Source: Microbacterium fluvii (GTDB taxonomy: Bacteria > Actinomycetota > Actinomycetes > Actinomycetales > Microbacteriaceae). Taken from it: a DNA stretch of 64,000 bases. Shown here piece by piece: positions 36,485-44,873 of the stretch. Location of the stretch: NCBI RefSeq assembly GCF_025515205.1, contig NZ_JAOPFX010000002.1, positions 186,001 to 250,000 on the forward strand. Reading direction: 5' to 3'. The notes below the pieces were generated by a model. That model saw only the letters and a list, made by a program, of their open reading frames with translations, was not told the origin of the DNA and ran no database searches. Position 1 is the stretch's first letter. Each line of letters begins with the position of its first letter. The position numbers and the translations under genes are program-made.

Positions 36485-37744
36485 CTACCCGCCGGTCGCG
36501 ACCAGCCAGATGAGCACGACGTTGAGGGTGATGAGGAAGACGGATGCCGCCACCCCCGCCACCGTGGTGCCGATGCGGTTGCGATGCCGCCCGAGGGTGC
36601 GTCGCTGCGCCGTGAGCACGACCAGCGGCACGAGGGCGAAGGGGATGCCGAAGCTCAGCACGACCTGACTGAGGATCAGCGCGAACGTCGGGTCGACCCC
36701 GATCGCGAGGATCACGAGGGCGGGGACGAGCGTGATGAGGCGCCGGGCGAGCAGGGGGATGCGCACCTCGAGCAGGCCGTGCATGATCTCGGCGCCCGCG
36801 TAGGCGCCGACGGCGGTCGACGCCAGGCCGCTCGCGAGCAGCCCGACCGCGAAGAGGGTCGCCACGAGCGGGCCGATGCCGTCGCGCAGGGCCGCGTAGG
36901 CGCCCTCGAGGCTGTCGGTGCCGGGCACTCCGGCGAGGGCGGCCGCCGCCAGCAGCAGGATGCACAGGTTCACCGTGCCGGCGATCGCGAGGGCGATCGT
37001 GACGTCCCACTTGGTCGCACGCAGCAGCCGCTTCGTGTCGTGCGTGCGGTCGCGGAACCGGTCGCGGCTGAGCGCGGAGTGCGCATAGATCGCGTGCGGC
37101 ATGATCGTCGCGCCGAGGATGGATGCTGCCAGCAGCACCGAATCGGCGCCCTCGAAGCGCGGCACGAGGCCGCCCGCGACGCCTGCCGGGTCGGGCGGCA
37201 CCACGAACACGCCGAAGACGAAGCCGACGGCGATGATCGCCAGCATCCCGATGATGACGAACTCGAAGGCCCGAGGCCCGCGACGCGACTGGATGAGCAG
37301 CAGCACGATCGACACGGCGCCGGTGATCGCGCCTCCCCACACGAGCGGGACGCCGAACAGCAGGTGCAGGGCGACCGCGCCGCCGATGACCTCGGCGATG
37401 TCGGTGGCCATCGCCACGAGCTCGGCCTGCAGCCAGTAGGCGCGGCGGCCCCAGCGGTTGCGCAGGCGCTCACCGAGCACTTCGGGAAGGCTCTGGCCGG
37501 TGACGATGCCGAGCTTGGCCGAGAGGTACTGGATGAGCCACGCCATGGTGTTGCCGAGCACGACCACCCACACGAGCAGGTAGCCGTAGCGCGCGCCCGC
37601 GGTCATGTTGCTCGCGACGTTGCCGGGGTCGAGGTAGGCGACTCCGGCGACCAGCGCGGGCCCGAGCAGCCACGCGAGGCGGGTGCCCCGCACGGTCGGG
37701 GCTGCGGCGGGTCTCACGTCGTCGTCGATCGCTGTTTTCGGCAC
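36485..37744 (-). CDS. mntH: Nramp-type manganese transporter
   Basis: The protein has 419 residues and eleven helices. The metal-site motif DPGN is in GVAYLDPGNVASNMTAGARY (helix 1), and helix 6 contains IMPHAIYAHSAL, the conserved MPH. These identify proton-coupled Mn2+ import. The GTG start at 37744 lies 6 nt after a TAAGGT -10 (37751-37756 on this strand), so the mRNA should be leaderless. No other start fits before the DPGN helix. The start codon lies inside one of two operator palindromes. It is transcribed with the DtxR-family gene. Confidence 0.9.
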   Translation of the reverse strand: MPKTAIDDDVRPAAAPTVRGTRLAWLLGPALVAGVAYLDPGNVASNMTAGARYGYLLVWVVVLGNTMAWLIQYLSAKLGIVTGQSLPEVLGERLRNRWGRRAYWLQAELVAMATDIAEVIGGAVALHLLFGVPLVWGGAITGAVSIVLLLIQSRRGPRAFEFVIIGMLAIIAVGFVFGVFVVPPDPAGVAGGLVPRFEGADSVLLAASILGATIMPHAIYAHSALSRDRFRDRTHDTKRLLRATKWDVTIALAIAGTVNLCILLLAAAALAGVPGTDSLEGAYAALRDGIGPLVATLFAVGLLASGLASTAVGAYAGAEIMHGLLEVRIPLLARRLITLVPALVILAIGVDPTFALILSQVVLSFGIPFALVPLVVLTAQRRTLGRHRNRIGTTVAGVAASVFLITLNVVLIWLVATGG

Positions 37745-37779
37745 ACCGAAACCTTAGCCTGTTTTCGGCACGCCGAAAA
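37736..37779 (-). promoter_or_regulatory. mntH leaderless promoter with two MntR-like palindromes
   Basis: The outer palindrome TTTTCGGC-AC-GCCGAAAA (37762-37779) covers the -35 region. The inner TTTCGG-N4-CCGAAA (37736-37751) covers the transcription start and the GTG start codon. The -10 TAAGGT (37751-37756) lies between. Palindrome centres are 27 bp apart. A DtxR-family repressor encoded in the same operon is the obvious binder; that is inference from position and symmetry. Confidence 0.75.
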
Positions 37780-37811
37780 CCCCTGACCGCCGGGCGGCTG
37801 GGCGGCCCTGC

Positions 37812-37944
37812 TTCGGTCGTCACATACGGTGACCTCTCGCGGGTTCACGTCGCCGTATGTGACGACTGAACCGGCGACCCCTGCGTTCAGTCGTCACATA
37901 CGGTGGCTTCGCTTCGCCTGGGGTCGCCGTATGTGACGACTGAA
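37812..37944. repeat. Two tandem long-arm hairpins sharing an 18-mer
   Basis: The word TTCAGTCGTCACATACGG or its complement occurs four times. In element A, 37812-37829 (one base different) pairs with 37853-37870. In element B, 37886-37903 pairs perfectly with 37927-37944. Both have a 23-nt spacer, and the elements are 74 bp apart. Spacers differ in sequence while the arms are conserved. They lie between the promoters of mntH and the RNA methyltransferase gene, not at a gene end. Confidence 0.85.
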
Positions 37945-37992
37945 GCTCGGCGGGGAGGGCGCTCCCCGCGGGCGGCTGGGTAGCCTGAGGCG

Positions 37993-38634
37993 GTGAGTGC
38001 AGCCGACCCCGAGGTGAACGCCGAGCCGCAGCTGCCGGTGGGGGTCGGGCCGTGGCCTGGCGGCCGCGAGGAGTGGCCCGACGACGAGAGATTCGACCCC
38101 GAGCTGCTCGAGCACGGCGACCGCCGCAACGTCGTCGACCGCTACCGCTACTGGACCATGGCGGCGATCGTGGCCGACCTCGACGAGCACCGGCACGCGT
38201 TCCACGTCGCGATCGAGAACTGGCAGCACGACATGAACATCGGCTCGATCGTGCGCAGCGCCAACGCGTTCGGCGCCGCCGAGGTGCACATCATCGGCAA
38301 GCGCCGCTGGAACCGCCGCGGCGCGATGGTCACCGACCGCTACCAGCACGTGCGTCACCACGACGACGTCGCGGCGTTCGCGGCGTGGGCGACGGATGCC
38401 GCACTCCCGGTCATCGCGGTCGACAACGTGCCGGGGTCGGCGCCGGTCGACACCGCCGAGCTCCCCGAGCGCTGCGTGCTGCTGTTCGGGCAGGAGGGGC
38501 CGGGGCTCTCGGCCGAGGCGCTGGCGGCAGCATCCGCCGCGGTCGAGATCACGCAGTACGGCTCGACGCGCTCGATCAACGCGAGCGCGGCGGCGGCCGT
38601 CGTGATGTACGAGTGGTGCCGCCGCTGGGCGTGA
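37993..38634 (+). CDS. SpoU/TrmH-family RNA 2'-O-methyltransferase
   Basis: The protein has 213 residues. The three SpoU motifs are visible: NIGSIVRSANAFGAAEVHII (motif 1), VLLFGQEGPGLS (motif 2) and QYGSTRSINASAAAAVVMYEW (motif 3). The knot-forming SAM site methylates ribose in tRNA or rRNA. The N-terminal 60 residues are acidic and Pro-rich, without a known RNA-binding domain. TAGCCT (37981-37986) ends 6 nt before GTG 37993, predicting a leaderless message. The target nucleotide cannot be named. Confidence 0.88.
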   Translation: MSAADPEVNAEPQLPVGVGPWPGGREEWPDDERFDPELLEHGDRRNVVDRYRYWTMAAIVADLDEHRHAFHVAIENWQHDMNIGSIVRSANAFGAAEVHIIGKRRWNRRGAMVTDRYQHVRHHDDVAAFAAWATDAALPVIAVDNVPGSAPVDTAELPERCVLLFGQEGPGLSAEALAAASAAVEITQYGSTRSINASAAAAVVMYEWCRRWA

Positions 38635-38658
38635 TGTACGAGCCGCCGCCGCTGAGGA

Positions 38659-39978
38659 TCAGCCCCCGACGGTGAGCCAGGCGGCCCCCCGCACGCGCCA
38701 GCCGAGGGTCGCGAGCCTGGCGAGCATGTAGACGCCGAAGAAGGCGACGGCCAGCCACGCGAGCCCCGCCGCGCCGGTGGGGTGCAGCATCTCGATCGCG
38801 ATGAGGGCCGGCACGAACGGCACGAGGTTGAGGCCGCCGGCGATTGCGAGGTAGCGCGCGTCGCCCGCGCCCATCAGCACACCGTCGAGCACGAAGACGA
38901 CGCCGCACACCGGCTGGGCGACGGCGAGCACGACGAGGGCCGGCTGCACGAGCGCCGCGACCGCCGCATCCCCCGTGAACACGAGTCCGATCACGCCCGA
39001 CAGCGCCGCGATGGCGCCTCCGACGATCACCCCGAACCACGCGCCCCATGCCACCGTGCGCCCGAGCACGCGGCGCACGAACGTCTCGTCGGCTGCGCCG
39101 AGGCCCCGCCCGATGAGCGCCTGTGCCGCGATGGCGAGGGCGTCGAGGGCGAAGGCGGCGGTGGAGAAGATCGTGAAGGCGACCTGCCAGCCGGCGAGCT
39201 CGTCGGTGTCGAGCAGCGTCGCCACGGCGACCGTGGCCAGGAGCGCCGCCCGCAGCGACACCGTGCGCAGGAACAGCCAGCCGCCCGAGCGCGCCGAGCC
39301 CCGAACGCCCTCGCGCTGGGGGAGGACGGATGCCGCATGCGTGCGGGCGAGGCGCCCCACCACGACGACGTACGCGGCCACCATGCCCCACTGCGCGACG
39401 ACGGTGCCGAGGGCGGAGCCGGCGATCCCCCAGCCGAAGCCGTAGATGAACAGCCAGTTCAGCAGGGCATTGGCGGCGAACCCGAGCCCCGCGATCCACA
39501 GCGGCGTCACAGTGTCCTGCATGCCGCGCAGCAGACCCGTCGCCGCGAAGACGATGAGCATCGCCGGCAGCCCCCACATCGACAGCTCGAGGTAGATGCG
39601 CGCCTGCTCGGCGACGGCGTCGGATGCGCCGAACAGGCCGACGATGGCCGGTGAGAGCAGAGCGCCCGCGGCGGCGAGCACCGCGCCGATGAGCACGGCG
39701 AGCCACATGCCGTCGATGCCCACCGAGACCGCATCGCCCTTCTCGCCCGCGCCGAAGCGCCGAGCGACGGCCGGAGTCGTCGAGTAGGCGAGGAACACCA
39801 TGAGCCCGACGATCGTCTGCAGCACCGCCGAGGCGATGCCCAGGCCCGCGAGCGGCACGATGCCGAGGTGGCCCACGAGCGCCGAGTCGACGATGAGGAA
39901 CAGGGGCTCGGCCACGAGCGCCCCGAGCGCGGGAACCGCCAGGCGCAGGATCTCGCGGTTGAGCGTCGGGGCGGGCAT
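38659..39978 (-). CDS. MATE-family (DinF-like) efflux transporter
   Basis: The protein has 439 residues and twelve helices. The start LNREILRLAVPALGALVAEPLFLIVDSALVGHLG is the DinF-type first helix pair (quoted in part: VDSALVGHLG). Repeated segments such as GLLRGMQDTVTPLWIAG and GVLMGAGDARYLAIAG mark the two MATE halves. It exports cationic drugs or other compounds using proton or sodium gradients; the substrate is unknown. TAGGCT (39986-39991 on this strand) ends 7 nt before ATG 39978. It is divergent from the HdeD-lipase gene and nearly touches the methyltransferase gene. Confidence 0.88.
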   Translation of the reverse strand: MPAPTLNREILRLAVPALGALVAEPLFLIVDSALVGHLGIVPLAGLGIASAVLQTIVGLMVFLAYSTTPAVARRFGAGEKGDAVSVGIDGMWLAVLIGAVLAAAGALLSPAIVGLFGASDAVAEQARIYLELSMWGLPAMLIVFAATGLLRGMQDTVTPLWIAGLGFAANALLNWLFIYGFGWGIAGSALGTVVAQWGMVAAYVVVVGRLARTHAASVLPQREGVRGSARSGGWLFLRTVSLRAALLATVAVATLLDTDELAGWQVAFTIFSTAAFALDALAIAAQALIGRGLGAADETFVRRVLGRTVAWGAWFGVIVGGAIAALSGVIGLVFTGDAAVAALVQPALVVLAVAQPVCGVVFVLDGVLMGAGDARYLAIAGGLNLVPFVPALIAIEMLHPTGAAGLAWLAVAFFGVYMLARLATLGWRVRGAAWLTVGG

Positions 39979-39985
39979 GCCCCCG

Positions 39986-40042
39986 AGCCTACGGCCGGCC
40001 GACGACCCCGTGGCCGGCGTGCAACCCGACCGGGCCTACCCT
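39986..40042. promoter_or_regulatory. Divergent leaderless promoters, MATE and HdeD-lipase genes
   Basis: Minus-strand TAGGCT (39986-39991) lies 7 nt before the MATE ATG. Plus-strand TACCCT (40037-40042) lies 6 nt before ATG 40049. No clear operator symmetry is seen between them. Confidence 0.5.
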
Positions 40043-40048
40043 TGATCG

Positions 40049-41842
40049 ATGGCACGCACCGGCTTCTTGAGCCGCTTCCCGCTCGGGCGGCTGCACGCGC
40101 GCCTGCCCGGTTGGATGCGCATCGCCGTGGCGATCGTGGCGATCGTGCTCGGCGCGGTCATCGTGATCCGGCCGACCTCCGCGCTCGACACCCTCGCCCT
40201 GCTGCTGGGCGGCGGCATGATCCTCACCGGCGTGCTCGATCTCACGGGCAGGGCCGACGACGACGCCGAGCGGCGCTGGTGGCAGATCCCCCTGGCGTTC
40301 GCGTGGTTCGCCGCCGGCACCTTCGTGCTGCTGTGGCCCGCCCTCACGGTGCGGATCGTGGCGGGGCTCACCGGCGTGCTGCTGCTGATCAGCGGACTGC
40401 TCACGGTCGCGGCGGCCTTCCGCCGTGGCAAGGGCTGGGACGCACGCATCGCCGATGCGGCCTTCGGCGTCACGGGCCTGATCTTCGGCGTGCTCGCGCT
40501 GTTCTGGCCCGACATCACGCTGCTGGTGGTCGCCGTCGTCTTCGGCGGCTGGCTCATCATGCAGGGGATCACCGATCTGTGGAAGGCGGTGCGCACGCGC
40601 AGGGTGCGCCGCGCAGACGATGCGCCCGCCGCCCCGCACCGGTGGGGACGCACGGCGCTCGCTCTCGTGTCGGTGGCCGCCGCCGTGGCGACCGCCGTGG
40701 TCACGATGCCGCTGCGCGAGGGCTCGACGGTCGTCGACGAGTTCTATGCCGCGCCCCGGGACATCCCCGACACGGCGGGCCATCTCGTGCGCGCCGAGGA
40801 GTTCACCCGCGATGTGCCGATGGGTGCGCGCGGCTGGCGCATCCTCTACACGACGACCGGCGTCGACGACGAGATCCGGGTGGCCAGTGCGCTGGTCGTG
40901 GTGCCAGAGGGCGACGAGCGCTGGCCGGTCGTCGACTGGAACCACGGCACCACCGGTTTCGCCCAGCACTGCGCGCCGTCGCTGCAGTCGCGGCCGTTCT
41001 GGTCGGGCACCATGTACATCCTCAAGAAGGTGATCGCCGAGGGGTGGGCGGTCGTGGCCCCCGACTACATCGGCCTCGGCACCGAGGGGCCGCATCCGTA
41101 CCTCATGGGCGAGCCGAGCGCGCACGCCTCGCTCGACGCGGTGCGCGCGGCGTGGGAGCTCGACGACGCCCGGCTCAGCCGCAGCACCGTCGTGTGGGGC
41201 CACTCGCAGGGCGGCGGTGCGGCACTGTGGACCGGCGCGGTCGCGGGCGCCTACGCGCCGCAGGTCTGGGTGCGCGGCGTTGCTGCGCTCGCCCCCGCCG
41301 CCGACCCGGTCGGCCTCGTCGAGAACGTGACCGACGTCACCGGCGGCAGCATCTTCGCCTCGTTCGCCTTCGCCGCGTTCTCGCAGATCTACCCCGACGT
41401 CACCTACGGCGAATACATCCGCCCAGGGGCGACCACGATCGTGCGGGCGATGGCCCAGCGCTGCCTCACCGACCCTGGCACCGTCGTCTCGGTGCTCGCG
41501 TCACTGGGCATGAGCCGCGACCCCGACATCTTCGCCGAAGACCCCACCGAGGGGGCGCTGGGCGAAGACCTCGAAGAGAACACTCCGCCGGCGTGGGTCG
41601 CGGCCCCCGTCTTCGTCGGCCAGGGCGCCGCCGACAGCGTCATCTCGGCCGCCACCCAGAACGCCTCGGTCGCGCGCATGTGCGCCGCGGGGCAGACCGT
41701 CGACTATCACCTCTATGCCGGCTACGAGCACGCCCAGATCATGGAGGGCTATTCGCCGCTGATCGAGGATCTCTTCGCCTGGACGCACGCCCGGTTCGAC
41801 GGCGAACAGGCCGGCACCGAGTGCACGCGCACCGACGAGTGA
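40049..41842 (+). CDS. HdeD-like membrane domain fused to a secretory-lipase-type hydrolase
   Basis: The protein has 597 residues. Residues about 20-190 hold six helices in the DUF308/HdeD pattern (AVIVIRPTSALDTLALLLGG, VFGGWLIMQGITDLW). A further helix (about 205-222) is followed by an alpha/beta-hydrolase of about 360 residues. The hydrolase has VDWNHGTTGFAQHCAP (oxyanion region), the nucleophile elbow GHSQGGG, an Asp in VGQGAADSVI and a His in GYEHAQIM. Membrane topology would place the hydrolase outside the cell. It probably cleaves an ester or lipid; the substrate is unknown. TACCCT is 6 nt before ATG 40049. Confidence 0.82.
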   Translation: MARTGFLSRFPLGRLHARLPGWMRIAVAIVAIVLGAVIVIRPTSALDTLALLLGGGMILTGVLDLTGRADDDAERRWWQIPLAFAWFAAGTFVLLWPALTVRIVAGLTGVLLLISGLLTVAAAFRRGKGWDARIADAAFGVTGLIFGVLALFWPDITLLVVAVVFGGWLIMQGITDLWKAVRTRRVRRADDAPAAPHRWGRTALALVSVAAAVATAVVTMPLREGSTVVDEFYAAPRDIPDTAGHLVRAEEFTRDVPMGARGWRILYTTTGVDDEIRVASALVVVPEGDERWPVVDWNHGTTGFAQHCAPSLQSRPFWSGTMYILKKVIAEGWAVVAPDYIGLGTEGPHPYLMGEPSAHASLDAVRAAWELDDARLSRSTVVWGHSQGGGAALWTGAVAGAYAPQVWVRGVAALAPAADPVGLVENVTDVTGGSIFASFAFAAFSQIYPDVTYGEYIRPGATTIVRAMAQRCLTDPGTVVSVLASLGMSRDPDIFAEDPTEGALGEDLEENTPPAWVAAPVFVGQGAADSVISAATQNASVARMCAAGQTVDYHLYAGYEHAQIMEGYSPLIEDLFAWTHARFDGEQAGTECTRTDE

Positions 41843-41891
41843 GCCCGACTCCCAGCATCCGCACGTCGCCGTGGTGCTTATTCTGGATGCC

Positions 41892-43856
41892 ATGACCGAT
41901 GCGCTGCGCTCCGGTCTCGCGCTCGATGAGCTGAGCGCCGAGATCCGCCCCCAGGACGACCTCTTCCGCCACGTCAACGGCGCGTGGCTGGAGCGGACCG
42001 AGATCCCCGACGACAAGGCGCGCTGGGGGTCGTTCCACCTCATCGCCGAGCAGGCCGAGCGCGACGTGCGGGCCATCGTCGAGGAGTCGCAGGAGGCCGA
42101 GGCCGGCACCGAGGCGCGCAAGATCGGCGATCTGTACTCGAGCTTCATGGACACCGCGCGCATCGAAGAGCAGGGTGCGGCACCGCTGGCCGATCAGCTC
42201 GCCAAGGTCGACGCCATCGCGTCGGTCGACGACCTGCTGCGCACCGTCGGCGACCTCGAGCGCGAGGGCGTGCGGGGCCTGTTCGGCCTCTACGTCGAGC
42301 CCGACCCGGGCGATCCGACCCGCTACGTGCCCTTCGTCCTGCAGGGCGGCCTGTCGCTGCCCGACGAGAGCTATTACCGGCTCGAGAGCTTCGAAGCGAC
42401 CCGCACGGCCTTCCGCGCACACGTCGAGCGCATCCTCGACCTCGCCGGCATCGCGGATGCTGCCGCCTCCGCCGACCGGGTGTTCGCGCTCGAGACGGAG
42501 CTGGCCACCCATCACTGGGACAACGTGCGCAGCCGCGACGCCGTCGCCACCTACAACCTCACCGAGTGGGCCGACTTCGTCGCACTGGTCGGCCGCGACC
42601 TCCAGCCGTGGCTCGACGGCGTCGCCCCCGGCCACCCCGACGCGTTCGGAGTCGTCAACGTCTACCAGCCCTCGTTCGTCGAGGGACTGGGGGCCCTGCT
42701 GGTCGAGGAGCGCCTCGACGACTGGAAGGCGTGGCTGCGCCTGGCCGTCGTGCATGCCGCCGCCGCCTTCCTCTCCGAGCCGTTCGTCGACGAGAACTTC
42801 TCGTTCTACGGCACGCAGCTCACCGGCGTGCCGGTCAACCGCGAGCGCTGGAAGCGCGGCGTGGGTCTGGCCGAGGCCGCGATGGGCGAGGCCATCGGCC
42901 GGGTCTACGTCGAGCGGCACTTCCCGCCGGCGGCCAAAGAGGCGATGGACGAACTGGTCGCGAACCTCATCGAGGCCTATCGGCAGTCGATCACGACCCT
43001 CGAGTGGATGAGCCCCGCCACCCGCGAGCGGGCCCTGGCCAAGCTCGAGGCCTTCACGCCGAAGATCGGCTACCCGGTGAAGTGGAAGGACTACAGCGGC
43101 CTCGAGATCGACGCGACCGACCTCATCGGCAATGTGCGCCGCGCGCACGTGCACGAGCACGACCGGCAGCTCGGCAAGGTGGGCGAGCCCGTCGACCGCG
43201 ACGAGTGGTTCATGACGCCGCAGACCGTCAACGCCTACTACAACCCGCTGATGAACGAGATCGTCTTCCCTGCGGCGATCCTGCAGTACCCCTTCTTCGA
43301 TGCGGAGCGCGATGCGGCAGCCAACTACGGCGGCATCGGCGCCGTGATCGGCCACGAGATCGGCCACGGCTTCGACGACCAGGGCAGCCGGTTCGACGGC
43401 GACGGGTCGCTGCGCGACTGGTGGACCGACGACGACCGCGCCGCCTTCGAGGAGCGCACCAAGAGCCTCATCGCCCAGTACGACGCGCTCGTGCCGCGGG
43501 GCCTGGCCGAAGAGAACCACGTCAACGGCGCGCTCACGATCGGCGAGAACATCGGCGACCTCGGCGGGCTCGGCATCGCGCTGAAGGCGTACGCGCTGTC
43601 GCTGGGCGACGACGCGGCGCCCGCGCTCGACGGGTACACCGGCGTGCAGCGGCTGCTGCTGAGCTGGGGTCAGATCTGGCAGCAGAAGGGACGCGACGCC
43701 GAGACCATCCGGCTGCTGACGATCGACCCGCACTCGCCCAACGAATTCCGCTGCAACCAGATCGTGCGCAACATCGACGCGTTCTACGACGCCTTCGGGG
43801 TCGTGGAGGGCGATGAGCTCTGGCTCGACCACGCGGAGCGCGTCACCATCTGGTGA
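41892..43856 (+). CDS. M13-family zinc metalloendopeptidase (PepO-like)
   Basis: The protein has 654 residues. The zinc motif HEIGH is at 488-492, followed by GENIGDLGG with the third ligand Glu. NAYYNPLMNEIVFPAAIL is the substrate-binding NAYY block. The C-terminal ERVTIW ends the protein. M13 peptidases cut short peptides. No signal peptide is visible, so this one is probably cytoplasmic like PepO. TATTCT (41879-41884) ends 7 nt before ATG 41892, predicting a leaderless mRNA. An in-frame start 21 nt earlier would add only seven hydrophobic residues. Confidence 0.92.
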   Translation: MTDALRSGLALDELSAEIRPQDDLFRHVNGAWLERTEIPDDKARWGSFHLIAEQAERDVRAIVEESQEAEAGTEARKIGDLYSSFMDTARIEEQGAAPLADQLAKVDAIASVDDLLRTVGDLEREGVRGLFGLYVEPDPGDPTRYVPFVLQGGLSLPDESYYRLESFEATRTAFRAHVERILDLAGIADAAASADRVFALETELATHHWDNVRSRDAVATYNLTEWADFVALVGRDLQPWLDGVAPGHPDAFGVVNVYQPSFVEGLGALLVEERLDDWKAWLRLAVVHAAAAFLSEPFVDENFSFYGTQLTGVPVNRERWKRGVGLAEAAMGEAIGRVYVERHFPPAAKEAMDELVANLIEAYRQSITTLEWMSPATRERALAKLEAFTPKIGYPVKWKDYSGLEIDATDLIGNVRRAHVHEHDRQLGKVGEPVDRDEWFMTPQTVNAYYNPLMNEIVFPAAILQYPFFDAERDAAANYGGIGAVIGHEIGHGFDDQGSRFDGDGSLRDWWTDDDRAAFEERTKSLIAQYDALVPRGLAEENHVNGALTIGENIGDLGGLGIALKAYALSLGDDAAPALDGYTGVQRLLLSWGQIWQQKGRDAETIRLLTIDPHSPNEFRCNQIVRNIDAFYDAFGVVEGDELWLDHAERVTIW

Positions 43857-43924
43857 TCGCCGCAGCATCCGCATCACAACCGAACACACCCCCACCCCAC
43901 CCCTCATCGGAAGGAAGTGCGCCG

Positions 43925-44848
43925 ATGGGCACGCCCCCCGAGCCCGCCAGGGACACCGCCGCGCCTCGGGAGCTGCGCCGAGGGGGCAAACGCCGGGTGT
44001 CGCGGCGCGCGGCGGCCGAGAAGCGCTCGTTCACCGCCACGATGAAGGCGCTCGACACCCTCGCCCAGTCGGGCGCGAATGTGTCGGTGCGGGTGATCGA
44101 TCTCGACCGTGGCACCCCGGTTCTCGCGGGCGACGACCACGTCACGCTTCCGGTCGCGGGTCTCGGGCTCGTGCCGCTGCTGGTCGAAGTCGCCGCCCAG
44201 ATCGAGGCGGGCGGCCTCGACCCGCTCGAGATCGTCGACCGCGCCGACGTCGGGGCGGTCGCCGTGTCGGGGGTGTGGCAGCACCTCAAGGCGCCGGCGC
44301 TGCCCGTGGTCGATCTGGCCGTGCTGGCGGCATCGGCGGGCGACGCGCTCGCGGCCAACGCCCTCATCGGCAAGGTCGGGCTCGAGGCGGTGCGGGCGCG
44401 CATCGAGAAGCTCGGACTCGAGCGCACGGCGCTGATCGACGCGTTCCGCGACGAGCGCGGGCCCGACGATGCACCCCAGGTCGCGCTGAGCTCGGCCCGC
44501 GAGCTCGCCGATCTGTTCGCGGCGCTGGTGAACTCCACCGCCGTGTCGCCGGCCGTCAGCGCCCAGGTCGCCGAGTGGCTGAGCCTGAACCACGACCTCT
44601 CGCTGGTCGCCTCGGCCACCGGGCTCGACCCGTTCGCGCACGACGACGACGATCACGGTCTGCTGTTCGTCAACAAGACGGGGCGCGACACGGGAGTGCG
44701 CGTCGAGGCGGGAGTGCTCGCGGGGCCCAGGGCCGGTGTGGCCTACGCGCTCATCGTGTGCTTCGACGATCTGTCGATCATGCATCGCTCCCGTGCCCAC
44801 GACGCATTCCGCACGCTGGGCGTCGAACTGATGGAGTACGTGTTCTGA
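43925..44848 (+). CDS. Class A beta-lactamase-fold protein without catalytic serine
   Basis: The protein has 307 residues from ATG 43925, behind GGAAGGAAG; a GTG at 43853 overlapping the M13 stop is possible but lacks a site. The segment PVAGLGLVPLLVEVAAQI aligns with the Ser-x-x-Lys helix of class A enzymes but has no Ser or Lys there. The SDN loop is replaced by GDALAANALIG, while KTG is kept in NKTGRDTGVRVEAGVL. It is therefore likely a non-catalytic relative of serine hydrolases. The N-terminus is basic (RRGGKRRVSRRAAAEKR) with no signal peptide, so it is probably cytoplasmic. Confidence 0.72.
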   Translation: MGTPPEPARDTAAPRELRRGGKRRVSRRAAAEKRSFTATMKALDTLAQSGANVSVRVIDLDRGTPVLAGDDHVTLPVAGLGLVPLLVEVAAQIEAGGLDPLEIVDRADVGAVAVSGVWQHLKAPALPVVDLAVLAASAGDALAANALIGKVGLEAVRARIEKLGLERTALIDAFRDERGPDDAPQVALSSARELADLFAALVNSTAVSPAVSAQVAEWLSLNHDLSLVASATGLDPFAHDDDDHGLLFVNKTGRDTGVRVEAGVLAGPRAGVAYALIVCFDDLSIMHRSRAHDAFRTLGVELMEYVF

Positions 44849-44873
44849 GTCGGCGGGGGGATAGCGTGGGGCG

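Noticed and set aside
37812..37944. CRISPR array
   Set aside because: Only four arms arranged as two inverted pairs are present, not direct repeats with regular spacers, and there are no cas genes nearby.
43925..44848. Functional class A beta-lactamase and antibiotic resistance gene
   Set aside because: The catalytic Ser-x-x-Lys and SDN motifs are missing and there is no export signal.
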